From the NCBI GenBank assembly GCA_013360285.1, contig JABWCM010000008.1:1-54947 (forward strand): DNA of 54,947 bases. Reading direction: 5' to 3'. The position numbers and the translations under genes are program-made. Below the pieces are notes generated by a model. It had not been told where the DNA came from. It was given only the letters and a program-made list of their open reading frames with translations, and did not search any database. Shown one piece after another: positions 26,407 to 35,333 of the stretch; positions within the stretch are counted from its first letter, which is position 1, and the number at the start of each line of letters is the position of its first letter. The stretch comes from Myxococcales bacterium (GTDB lineage Bacteria > Myxococcota_A > UBA9042 > JABWCM01).

Positions 26407-27267
26407 TTACAGATCTTCCGGTACGTTGGCTTGCCGGTGAAAACCCTCAAATCTAGGAAAATTCTTGTGATCGCCAATCGGCATCATCTGGCGATAAAAC
26501 GAGGATGCACCATCCACACGCATGGTTTCACCGGTAATATAAGACGCTGCAGGTGAACTTAAGAAAACCACCGCCGCGCTCACCTCACTTTCGGTTCCCA
26601 ACCGTTTTGTCGGAAGTTCTTTCACCATCTCCTTCAGGGCTTGCTGCACCATCGGCGGATATTTTGTCAAACCACTCGAACGAATGATCCCCGGGGCAAC
26701 GGAATTGACCCGAACGCCCTGCTCCACCCAGGCCAATGCGAGGCTTTGCGTCAAATTCACCACACCGGCACGCGCAGCGCCCGTATGGGCCATCAGCGGC
26801 ATACCGTTCCAGAAGTCCGCAACAATATTTACAATTGTCCCGCCATGGTCCTTCATCCAATTTTTGTACGCCGCCCGACACATCAGAAATGTTCCGGTCA
26901 AATTGGTTTCCAAAACAGCGTCCCACCCTTTCAGACTAATCGACTCCGGGCGACTCATAAACTGTCCTCCCGCATTGTTCACAACGTGGTCGATACGTTG
27001 AGTCAGCCGCAGCGTTTCTTCAAACAGCCGTTGTACGTCGGATTCATCACGAATGTTGCATACAACCGAATAAGCGCGACCTCCATCTTCGGTGATTTCA
27101 TTTTGGACAGATGTTAATTTAAGGGGGTCGCGCGAAGCCAAAATGACCGTCGCGCCCAACGCCGCAAACTCGTGGGCAATACACCGGCCAATTCCGCTCC
27201 CCCCGCCGGTCACAATCACAGACTGCCCTCCAAACAAATCTGGACGGAATATCGATTGATATTTCAT
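26407..27267 (-). CDS. SDR oxidoreductase, PECR-like enoyl-CoA reductase type
   Basis: A 286-aa Rossmann enzyme. The nucleotide-binding motif is VTGGGSGIGRC (~19-29) and NNAGG is near 98. The usual active-site YxxxK is replaced by AHTGAARAGVVNLTQSLALAW. The same pattern (SGAARAGVxNLTKSLALEW) is characteristic of peroxisomal trans-2-enoyl-CoA reductases and their bacterial relatives, so it is a real family feature, not decay. It probably reduces 2-enoyl-CoA with NADPH in fatty-acid metabolism. It lies 25 nt after the endonuclease/phosphatase gene and may be the end of that transcript; no functional link is apparent. Confidence 0.85.
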   Translation of the reverse strand: MKYQSIFRPDLFGGQSVIVTGGGSGIGRCIAHEFAALGATVILASRDPLKLTSVQNEITEDGGRAYSVVCNIRDESDVQRLFEETLRLTQRIDHVVNNAGGQFMSRPESISLKGWDAVLETNLTGTFLMCRAAYKNWMKDHGGTIVNIVADFWNGMPLMAHTGAARAGVVNLTQSLALAWVEQGVRVNSVAPGIIRSSGLTKYPPMVQQALKEMVKELPTKRLGTESEVSAAVVFLSSPAASYITGETMRVDGASSFYRQMMPIGDHKNFPRFEGFHRQANVPEDL

Positions 27268-27292
27268 AGGTTACTCGCGGCAAATCGCAAAC

Positions 27293-28465
27293 TTAAGGTT
27301 CGGGCTGTTCGGGCGCCAAAAAATCAACATAAACAGGGAAGTGATCTGAATACTCATCCCCCCAGTCATCAAATTTGTTCGGCAAAACACCGGCAATCGT
27401 TGGAGTCACCGTTTCATAGAGTTCCATCAAGTCGCCCTGTACAATGGCGTGATCGATAAACTGCCCCTTCACATAATCTCCGTCCACGTAATGATACCAT
27501 CCGATACTCGTTACGGTTTTGGGAGGAAAAACATCGGTGACAAAATAGTAGTGCGGCTCCATCCCCAAAAATGTCCCCAAAAACACGTTGTCTTTGGGGA
27601 CATCATGCGGGTCATCGTTAAAATCACCCATCAGAATATGATGCGAATCCGGTTGAACATCCAACCACGCATAAAGTTTTTCACACGCTTCTTTTCGCCT
27701 GTCCGCGCTGTCGTCATACGCCTTCAAATGAATCACGACCACTTGAAAATCAATACTTGCACCGTCACGAACCGCCGTCAGGTTTGCAACCAAAGGCGGA
27801 CGCGGAAACGCCCAAGAATCGCTCGGAAAGATGGTCTTTTTTGATACCAAGCTAACCACGTCGGTGCGATACATAATACCAACGCTGGTATCAAACGGAT
27901 CCCAAGCCACATGAGTACCGTCGTACTCCGGCAACTGGCTCAGCAACACATCGAACGCCTGATCACCGGTACCATCCGTACCTTCTTGGCTTCGCAACTC
28001 CTGCAGGGCGATCACATCCGGCGACAACTCCTTAATTTTTGCCGCAATCGCCCCAATCCGATAATCGTTGGGCCCGTAATCGGAAAAATTACGCAGATTC
28101 CAGGTTGCAACTCGCAGGTCGGGCACCGGTCCTTGTTCAATGACTTCGACGACATCCGGACCGGAGTCGGCCACAACAATGGCGTCAGCTACCGTGTCGG
28201 GACCAGTGGAAACGACATCCGGCAACCCATCCGCAGTATCAAGAGCACCACTATCCGTCGCTCGTCCGCCTACGTCCCACGGCGAATTGGGTACATCCGG
28301 CACACTTGGACCGGAATCAGCCACATCGGCTGTCGCGGACACCACGTCGGGGTTTTGGGACACATATTCGCCGTCGCCATACTGCAGTGGGGTATCGTCC
28401 GAGCGGCACCCCCACACCACAAACAATACCGTGATAATCCCGATTGTGCGTCCACCCAATCTCAT
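27293..28465 (-). CDS. Secreted endonuclease/exonuclease/phosphatase-family lipoprotein
   Basis: A 390-aa protein with a lipoprotein signal ending VVWGC (Cys ~20), then a ~100-residue Asp/Ser/Pro-rich linker, then a DNase-I-like (EEP) fold. Catalytic motifs: VATWNLRNF, VIALQELR, LMGDFNDDP, and SDHFPVYVDF. The ATG at 28465 is chosen because AGGAGG lies close upstream. It is a surface-anchored phosphodiesterase, most simply a nuclease used to degrade extracellular DNA or to feed on prey; a sphingomyelinase-like phosphatase is possible. It follows the HelD-like gene by 83 nt. Confidence 0.9.
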   Translation of the reverse strand: MRLGGRTIGIITVLFVVWGCRSDDTPLQYGDGEYVSQNPDVVSATADVADSGPSVPDVPNSPWDVGGRATDSGALDTADGLPDVVSTGPDTVADAIVVADSGPDVVEVIEQGPVPDLRVATWNLRNFSDYGPNDYRIGAIAAKIKELSPDVIALQELRSQEGTDGTGDQAFDVLLSQLPEYDGTHVAWDPFDTSVGIMYRTDVVSLVSKKTIFPSDSWAFPRPPLVANLTAVRDGASIDFQVVVIHLKAYDDSADRRKEACEKLYAWLDVQPDSHHILMGDFNDDPHDVPKDNVFLGTFLGMEPHYYFVTDVFPPKTVTSIGWYHYVDGDYVKGQFIDHAIVQGDLMELYETVTPTIAGVLPNKFDDWGDEYSDHFPVYVDFLAPEQPEP

Positions 28466-28548
28466 TCGGCCTCCTTCGCTCCACATACTAGGCCGCAGAG
28501 CACGTCATTGCAAACGAACGACCCAATCTATCTAACCAACAAAGATGT

Positions 28549-30615
28549 TTATCCTATTAACCTGGCAGCAAGATTTCCGGGTAGGATCGGCGACAATGTA
28601 CCCCAAGCCATCACCCACAACTGGTGCGCCGCCCTCGTGAACCCAACGTGCATCAGATTCCTGCTGACGTCGGAATCGGGATACGTATCCGCATCGCAAT
28701 ACAACATGATCACATAGTCGAACTCCAACCCTTTGGTTTGTGCCACGTCGGTAACTTCAATCCCAGGACCAAAAGTGAAGTCGAGTTTGGCTACCCTCCG
28801 TAAACTTTGTAATTCGGCCCGGTGTAGCGCCCGAAAGACTTCGTCAGCCTGATGAGGATATCGTGTGAGCACCGCCACACCTGCCAGCGGCTCTCGCTCC
28901 ATCAATTCATACAACGCATCCCCAAGAAACGTCATCGCCTCCCCCAATCCACCCGCCCGCAACAATTCAACCGGCGCACCGCTTCGTGGAGCCGATATCG
29001 GCTCTACCGGAGCCTGCGGTCCCAACACCGCCTGTGCCGCCTCCATGATTTCCCGCGTCGATCGGTAACTGATTTTGAGCGGCGACACCTTGATATGGTC
29101 CTGTCCAACCGCGTGCAGCACCTCTTCCCAACTGCTGAAATCGTTGTTTTCCGTGATTTTCTGCGCCACGTCTCCCGCCAATGTGACGCTCCCCTCCTTG
29201 ACCGTATCCAACAACACCCGCAACTCAATGGGGCTAAAATCCTGCGCTTCGTCGATCAACAAATGGTCATAACTTAGCGGTCGTTTACTCTGATGTTGTA
29301 ACGGGCCCTTCATCAATTGATATAGCCGCAACAAAATCGCATCATCTTCGGCATCATACGCCGGCAAATCATCTTCATTGGGTCCACTCCCATCCACCCG
29401 CCAAAAATGAAGGTCTGTACACCACCGATGAATCGTATCCAGTTCACCAGGACGAAACGCGCCCGGAGCGTACCGTTCAGCCATTTGCCCAAGCCAAGTC
29501 CGGTCCGTAAACAATTCATCAAACAGATGTTCCGGTTTCATTTTTTTTGCCGTCATCGCGGCTTCCTGAAGCGCGGGGATCAAAAGCCGATGGGTTTTGT
29601 AACGAACAACCGCGGCCGGAGTATTCTGCGCTATCTGGCGCACCAGCCCCGGAAAATGAAGCTGCCGTACCGTAGCAGCCCACCATGGCAACGTTTTCAC
29701 CGGAACTCCCCGCACACCCAATGCCGGCAGAACCTGCGAAATATAACGCGCCAAGGCGGTGCTAAATACCAAAACCAACATCCGGTCCGGTCGAAACCGC
29801 TGCGAGTTTTGGAAATTCAGAAACGCAAGTCGATGTAATGCCACCGTCGTTTTACCCGATCCGGCACCACCCGATATCGCCACAAGACCGCTATTGGGTC
29901 TGCTGATAAGCCGAAACTGTTCCGGGTCCAGCAACGCAGCGATCTCCGGTAGGTGTTTATCCCCACGAAGAACATCGGGATTCCCTAGGCCGCCAAGCAA
30001 TGGTTTGGCGGTATCCGGGCGTGCCGACGTCTGCGCACCACCACACAACTCCGAATGATCACCGCTGATGTCAACCCAACCACTTTGAGTCCGCAGCCAA
30101 CACTGATGCGGCCCCGCAACACGCATCAGTTGGCCACCCGCAACCGTCACGGTACGTCGAGCAAGCATGAGCCCCGAAACTTCGCGCCCAGCGATAGTCT
30201 CATCGAAACTCTCCCCCTCTCGAGTACGGTAAAAGACTTGCGAAATGGGTGCATTACGCCAATCCACAATCCTCACCCCGTCCGCAATAAACGCCTGTTT
30301 ACCAAGCAAAATATCTCGCCGTTTCCCGTCGTCGTCCTCGATCCGCATATGTGCAAAATACGGACTATGCCGATTGACCACACCTTCCACGTGCCGCGCC
30401 CGCGTTGCCGCCAGCGCAGCAATCCGGTCCATCTGCTCAACCAACGCTGCGCGGTCATCCACTAACTTTTCTTCCGCCAGTGCGTCCCGTAATTCGACGA
30501 GGTCGTGATCATAATCACCAGCGGCAACCCGGCGAAACGATCTGTCCAGCGCCGAATGGACCACTTTGAGCAGCCGCTCTTCTTCATCAATCATTGTTGG
30601 GTGTTTGGGCATCAT
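28549..30615 (-). CDS. HelD-like superfamily 1 helicase
   Basis: A 688-aa ATPase of the UvrD/HelD type. It has a ~190-residue N-terminal region (helical arm, then a beta domain YFAHMRIEDDDGKRRDILLGK typical of HelD), Q-motif DPEQFRLI, Walker A GGAGSGKTT, DEAQD, GDVAQK, SYRST, TKGLEFDYVI and VGFTRAAHQLWV. HelD proteins remove RNA polymerase from DNA and recycle it; some also confer rifamycin resistance. A housekeeping recycling role is the simplest guess. Start codons at 30615, 30612 and 30594 are all possible. It follows the Arg-rich gene by 52 nt. Confidence 0.88.
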   Translation of the reverse strand: MMPKHPTMIDEEERLLKVVHSALDRSFRRVAAGDYDHDLVELRDALAEEKLVDDRAALVEQMDRIAALAATRARHVEGVVNRHSPYFAHMRIEDDDGKRRDILLGKQAFIADGVRIVDWRNAPISQVFYRTREGESFDETIAGREVSGLMLARRTVTVAGGQLMRVAGPHQCWLRTQSGWVDISGDHSELCGGAQTSARPDTAKPLLGGLGNPDVLRGDKHLPEIAALLDPEQFRLISRPNSGLVAISGGAGSGKTTVALHRLAFLNFQNSQRFRPDRMLVLVFSTALARYISQVLPALGVRGVPVKTLPWWAATVRQLHFPGLVRQIAQNTPAAVVRYKTHRLLIPALQEAAMTAKKMKPEHLFDELFTDRTWLGQMAERYAPGAFRPGELDTIHRWCTDLHFWRVDGSGPNEDDLPAYDAEDDAILLRLYQLMKGPLQHQSKRPLSYDHLLIDEAQDFSPIELRVLLDTVKEGSVTLAGDVAQKITENNDFSSWEEVLHAVGQDHIKVSPLKISYRSTREIMEAAQAVLGPQAPVEPISAPRSGAPVELLRAGGLGEAMTFLGDALYELMEREPLAGVAVLTRYPHQADEVFRALHRAELQSLRRVAKLDFTFGPGIEVTDVAQTKGLEFDYVIMLYCDADTYPDSDVSRNLMHVGFTRAAHQLWVMAWGTLSPILPGNLAARLIG

Positions 30616-30667
30616 TCGACTTTCACAAACTCCTCACCCTATTGGCACAATCTCGATTAAAACACTT

Positions 30668-33634
30668 CTAATCCTGCGTTACCTTGGTGCGCAATGCCTC
30701 ACGAATCCATAACATCTCCCGCGGGCCGATACCGGCGATTCGAATCAACTCCGCTGCATCCGCACTCTTTACCTGGGCAACGGTCACATACCCGGCTTGT
30801 ACCAACGCTCCTTCCACCGCCGGCGGCAAGGCCAGCTTATGTAATCCCGATAGGTTCAATCGCCCCGCGGCAAAAGGTTTCCATTTTGCGACAAACGGCG
30901 TTTCCGGATCCGGCATAGCGATGATCTGCCCTACCCCGTCATTCGTTTCAAACAAAGTCAAGGTCGACGCCGTACGCCTCGCCGAATCGGTGGCCTCCGT
31001 CAGCGTTGCCTGCGCCGCCTGATGATCAGGTTGTAAGATAGTCGCCACAAGTAAACACTGCTGCGCCAAATAAACCGTCCCCTGCTTCAGCAATCGTTTG
31101 CCTACCGTCACATAACCCGACGGCTCGCATGGCCGATTCACCAGCGCCCGGACACGCTCGTCACCCAAAGTCGCCAAATGCCGCACCAATCTTAACGCAC
31201 TCAACGACCAAGCGTCATCGTCTCGCGGATCCGCAACGATCCGTCCCATTGAGTGCGAAAGTGCGACAATCGCTGTTCGCAGCGGCAACGGAAACATCCT
31301 CGCGGTCGCTTTTTTTGTGCGGTCGGCGAATCGTTCTTCAGCGCCTTCCAAACCCAATAACTTCTCCACACGCCATCGACCGGTCTCCGCAACGAGCGGT
31401 ACTGCCGCGACAATCGGCCACGGTATCGGCAATGGATCGCCGTCCGGCAAATCACCGACCCAAGACCGTTCATCTGCACCGGATTCTTGAAGAAAAATCG
31501 GCAACATCGCCGCAGCCGACAGGTTCCATAAGGCCAAGGGATCCTGGTTCAACAGTTGTTCAGCCCTTACCGCCGCCCGCATCGTAATAGCGGACACCCC
31601 CGGATCTTTGTTTTCACCATCCCCAGATGCTCGAAAGGTCTCCAACGTTTCTTTGACACGTTCCGTGTCAAACAACATCCGGGGCCGCAATACACGTGTC
31701 ATCCCATTTCGTAAACCGAGCCACCGTTCTTGTTCAACTTCCGGTAACTTACCAATGGTCTCCACAAAAAGTTCTTTCGGCACGCGCAACGACTCAAACA
31801 TCGGCTCCTCGCGGATCAACCGACTTAATTCGTCATCTTCTGCGGTGGCACTTCGGCCTTCCATTTGGACCGGCAACGCACGTGGCCGCCGGATAGTTGT
31901 TTCTATCGGCTCTGGTTCGATTAATTGTTGTTGGTTTACGTGAATCCGTGACCGTTTGGATGCGGGAACCCGTAACAAACGTGACGACTCTTTGGCTTCT
32001 TCGTCGGTGTCCCCAGGCGACTGGGTACTCTTAACAGGGTCAGCGACACTTAAGCGGTGTGTTGTACGCACTGCGATAGACAGTTTTCCCCGTTGATCCC
32101 ACCTGTTGGTGGTTCGTCGTCTACCGGGTTCCGGCGAGTCATGCCGGAAACGTTTTTCATTTAACTGCCCAGTCGTTTCCGAGCCCCGGTCGGTCGCGTG
32201 ACCACTCCGGTCAGTCAAAAACAGTCGCCCTGCCCCATCAATACGCCCATCTCCGTCCGACGAATCGTCCCACCGGCCTCGAGACGGTGTTCTTTTCGTT
32301 CCCCCACCTCGTTGTCGCCCGGCCCCGAAACCCCGTTTAAACCCGGGTCCTCCGGAACGCGGTGGTCGAGTTTCCAACCGCTGTTGAACATCATCGGCCG
32401 ACACCCCGTAATCCCGCAGACGGGGAATTTGTGAAGTCGCCTCCGAACCTCGACGCACAAACCCAGTAGAACCCGGTGCCGCTGCGTTCGACGTTGGTAA
32501 CTTAAAACCGGGACTCGTACGTTTGGTAAAAGGTCGATCTCCCGCATCCGGCCGCCTATGTGGCGTGTCCCAACGTTCGCCGCCTCGCCGTTCAGAACGG
32601 TCCAACTCCCGTTGTGGCCGCGGTGGGTCTCGCCTTTCGAAGCGGGTTTCCAGCTCATTCTTTCTGGTGAAATCGCTGGGCTCATTTCCAAAACGTCGAG
32701 ATACCGGTTCATTATGACCGGAATACGGCTTCCGTGGTTGGGAGGTCCGTTCGGTGCTGCCTCGGTTGTCATTTTGCACAAACCCACCCGGGCGCGACGG
32801 CCGCCGAGGTCGTTCGTCTGAAAACCTGTCCTTGTACGGGCGACCCTCGGTGGCACCGGAATAACGTCGTTCTTCATTTCTTCCCGGCTTGGTTGAACGT
32901 TCGTTTTCCCCGTGAAACTTTGGCCGTCGGTCAGCAAAAGAAAAGTCCGGGCGTTTTGTAGCCGCTCGGTTGTCTCCTTCCAAATTGGTCCCAAACCCAC
33001 GTCGATCCGGTTTTTGCCGTTCAAAATCCGTTGGGCGTGGGGTCCAATCTCCGGAATTTTGTGGCTTTTTTTCCCCCAACCATCGTTGAGAATCCGCGGC
33101 CGGAAATCGGCGCCCTGATAAGTTACCAGGCAAACCGTCAGTGGTTTTTTTCGAAAAATCATGGTGAACGGGTCGCGGATCGGGCCGCAAACGTGGTTCC
33201 CTACCCGGTTGTTTGCGGGTAAAACCTCGGTTTTTTTCATCAGGTCCTAATGGTCCCGATTTGCGGTCGATTGAAGCAGAATAGTCGGTTCTAGCGCCCT
33301 GATCCGTCAAAGTCCCACGCCGTTCTCCGTAGGTTGGCTTCGATTTTTCTGAATTGTAATCCGTTGGTCTTTTGCCGCCAATGATTTTGTCGCGTGCCCG
33401 CGCCCATGGATCGATACCCCGATGTGTCGGCGGGTTGGCCCCGGGCGCCGCCTCGTTCGGTCCTCCTCGCCGCTCCGCATCGTACGGCGCGGGCATTGGC
33501 TCCCCGGTTGGTTTCTGACCCAACGTGCCTGCCAACTGGGCCAGGCGCCGTCGTTCGGCGCGATTTGGTTTACGGGATGAGTGGGACTGTTCGGGGGTTT
33601 GATCGTTATCAGGAGTGTCGTTGTCGTTGGTCAC
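30668..33634 (-). CDS. Arg-rich disordered protein with C-terminal HhH motif
   Basis: A 988-aa protein starting at a GTG (33634) with GGGAGG placed 6 nt upstream; a longer TTG start lacks this. The first ~550 residues are low-complexity, rich in Arg, Gly, Pro, Asp and Ser, with many short motifs such as RRGFG, RRPSRPGG and RRYSG, and are strongly positive. The last ~400 are folded and helical, ending in a helix-hairpin-helix (DAAELIRIAGIGPREMLWIR). RGG/RG-like tracts and an HhH point to RNA or DNA binding. It sits upstream of a HelD-like helicase, which suggests a nucleic-acid role. I do not recognise the family. The operon's promoter region is an AT-rich island. Confidence 0.75.
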   Translation of the reverse strand: MTNDNDTPDNDQTPEQSHSSRKPNRAERRRLAQLAGTLGQKPTGEPMPAPYDAERRGGPNEAAPGANPPTHRGIDPWARARDKIIGGKRPTDYNSEKSKPTYGERRGTLTDQGARTDYSASIDRKSGPLGPDEKNRGFTRKQPGREPRLRPDPRPVHHDFSKKTTDGLPGNLSGRRFPAADSQRWLGEKKPQNSGDWTPRPTDFERQKPDRRGFGTNLEGDNRAATKRPDFSFADRRPKFHGENERSTKPGRNEERRYSGATEGRPYKDRFSDERPRRPSRPGGFVQNDNRGSTERTSQPRKPYSGHNEPVSRRFGNEPSDFTRKNELETRFERRDPPRPQRELDRSERRGGERWDTPHRRPDAGDRPFTKRTSPGFKLPTSNAAAPGSTGFVRRGSEATSQIPRLRDYGVSADDVQQRLETRPPRSGGPGFKRGFGAGRQRGGGTKRTPSRGRWDDSSDGDGRIDGAGRLFLTDRSGHATDRGSETTGQLNEKRFRHDSPEPGRRRTTNRWDQRGKLSIAVRTTHRLSVADPVKSTQSPGDTDEEAKESSRLLRVPASKRSRIHVNQQQLIEPEPIETTIRRPRALPVQMEGRSATAEDDELSRLIREEPMFESLRVPKELFVETIGKLPEVEQERWLGLRNGMTRVLRPRMLFDTERVKETLETFRASGDGENKDPGVSAITMRAAVRAEQLLNQDPLALWNLSAAAMLPIFLQESGADERSWVGDLPDGDPLPIPWPIVAAVPLVAETGRWRVEKLLGLEGAEERFADRTKKATARMFPLPLRTAIVALSHSMGRIVADPRDDDAWSLSALRLVRHLATLGDERVRALVNRPCEPSGYVTVGKRLLKQGTVYLAQQCLLVATILQPDHQAAQATLTEATDSARRTASTLTLFETNDGVGQIIAMPDPETPFVAKWKPFAAGRLNLSGLHKLALPPAVEGALVQAGYVTVAQVKSADAAELIRIAGIGPREMLWIREALRTKVTQD

Positions 33635-33769
33635 TTTAGCCTCCCATCGTGGCGGCAAGAGTTTTACGATCCGTAGCGGACCGTATCCGGGGAAGCGAAG
33701 CTAACCGGTTTGCGAAAATGGAGCAACCGGAAGTTCACGTTGAGAAGGTGGAACTCGGAAGATTATTTC

Positions 33770-34150
33770 AAATCATGTAAAAAGAATCAATCAGAATAAA
33801 ATCAATTTATTTTTAATAAAATAGTTATTAATTCATGTTCGGATAAACAATTTTATGTATAAAAAATCTATAACAACATGGTATTATAAAAATCATAAAA
33901 ATATATTTTGTTTTTCCATCATTGATTTAATTGTTTGATTAAAATTCTTAATACACATTATTGATTAAAACATATATTCAAAATAGATTCGATCTCATTT
34001 TTGATTTTGATTAAATATCACAATAATAGTTCCAATCAACTTATTTATAATAAAAAACAAATACGACATCGAATATAGATTCGATTTATTATTAATACGA
34101 ATCTCGAATTAATAATTTTTAATTGAAACACTCAATCCAAACAAAACAAC
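33770..34150. other. AT-rich noncoding island
   Basis: Counting 33841-34140 gives 57 G or C bases in 300, about 19 percent, against roughly half in the flanks. No gene is seen. An inverted repeat TCGAATATAGATTCGA lies at 34069-34084; TAGATTCGAT occurs there and again near 33984. The island lies between the stop of the MBL gene (34165) and the GTG start of the Arg-rich gene (33634), so it is the likely promoter region of the latter. Confidence 0.75.
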
Positions 34151-34164
34151 AAAACAACCAACCA

Positions 34165-35196
34165 TTACAATAACGCAGCACACCGTTGATGTTCCGGACG
34201 AACCAAGGGCCCGGTCAAAATTGACCGCACCAAATTCGTACCCGACGCATCTCCAGCCGAAAGCCAGAAAAAACCGCCGGAGCCAAGCTTCATTCTTGCG
34301 GCAATTTCGTTGAACGGTAACCCCTTCTGGTGTAAATCCTTCGCCTCTTCCGACAGTTGGATGAGCCAGTCACGTTTTTGTGTAATGGCGTATTTTCCTC
34401 GGTTCAGCCGCGGCCTATGACCACACCACAACGCGTCGAAATCCAACGTCAAAAACGTTTCCATGGTTTTCAGTGTATCCCAAAAATCTTCATCGCGACG
34501 AAACAAGCGGACTTGTTCGTGTAAAAACGCATCGCCTGAAAACAACCAACCTTCGTCTGGAACATAAAATGCAACCTGATCGGGACAATGCCCCCGCGCC
34601 GAAATGACGATCCCCCGTCTGTTCCCGATACTAACCTCGGTAGTTGTAGGCTCCAGAGGGGATACCAATGCCGGGTGACTCCTGCCCCATACCAGGTGTT
34701 CATAAAATGGGATCGGATAATCATAACTCAGAATATGTGCAGTCTTTTGCGAAGCCATCACACGGATACCGGCCCGCCTTAGCGCTGCTGCATTACCGGA
34801 ATGGTCTTCATGGTGATGGGTAATCCATGCCTGACGAACACCACAGCGGAGTACATAATCGAGCAATTGTTCACTTAAGCAGGACAATCCGGTATCGATC
34901 AACGTATCGCCGACCCGATAACAGTGTACTTGCATCAATGCTCGCCCCCAATACGTACGCGCCATGGTTATCTGGTCAACATTTCCGTGGGATTTGACTA
35001 TCAACTTGGGTGCGTATGGAAACGGCACACGTTGCCATATCGGATCCAACCAATGATGGACCATCCGAGATGTTTGGGGGCTTTGGCGATACTGTTGGAC
35101 GTCGTCAATGTAGCCCGTTGGTGTATGTTTGTGCAATGACAACTCCGTGGTTGAGAATTCGTCGCCAAAATAACGAGTTCGGGTATCAAACAACAA
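34165..35196 (-). CDS. Metallo-beta-lactamase-fold hydrolase
   Basis: A protein of up to 343 aa with the MBL metal-binding motif THHHEDHSGN, further ligands in SARGHCPDQVAF and FSGDAF, and a late His in WCGHRPRL. A C-terminal helical region (~85 residues) resembles LACTB2-type nucleases or glyoxalase II-like hydrolases. The start is uncertain: the long form begins with TTG at 35196, and ATGs at 35064 and 34965 give shorter proteins. The 34965 start keeps the fold intact. No ribosome site decides this. Its substrate is not evident. It shares a 137-bp divergent region with the membrane protein at 35334. Confidence 0.85.
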   Translation of the reverse strand: MLFDTRTRYFGDEFSTTELSLHKHTPTGYIDDVQQYRQSPQTSRMVHHWLDPIWQRVPFPYAPKLIVKSHGNVDQITMARTYWGRALMQVHCYRVGDTLIDTGLSCLSEQLLDYVLRCGVRQAWITHHHEDHSGNAAALRRAGIRVMASQKTAHILSYDYPIPFYEHLVWGRSHPALVSPLEPTTTEVSIGNRRGIVISARGHCPDQVAFYVPDEGWLFSGDAFLHEQVRLFRRDEDFWDTLKTMETFLTLDFDALWCGHRPRLNRGKYAITQKRDWLIQLSEEAKDLHQKGLPFNEIAARMKLGSGGFFWLSAGDASGTNLVRSILTGPLVRPEHQRCAALL

Positions 35197-35333
35197 GTGG
35201 TTTCAGTCAACTGTCACATAAACAACATCCAACCCTGCAAAAAAGTGGACGACCGTCCAAGATTGCCGCAAGATCCCGCGACTTCGTCTGCATGGTCGGG
35301 TAAGACGATGGTTCCAATCTTGAGGAGGTGGTG

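Noticed and set aside
31129-33240. Long plus- and minus-frame reading frames inside the Arg-rich gene
   Set aside because: They are out-of-frame shadows produced by the biased composition; none has a ribosome site or known domain.
33770-34150. AT-rich island as an origin of replication
   Set aside because: No DnaA-box cluster (TTATCCACA-like) and no dnaA or dnaN nearby.
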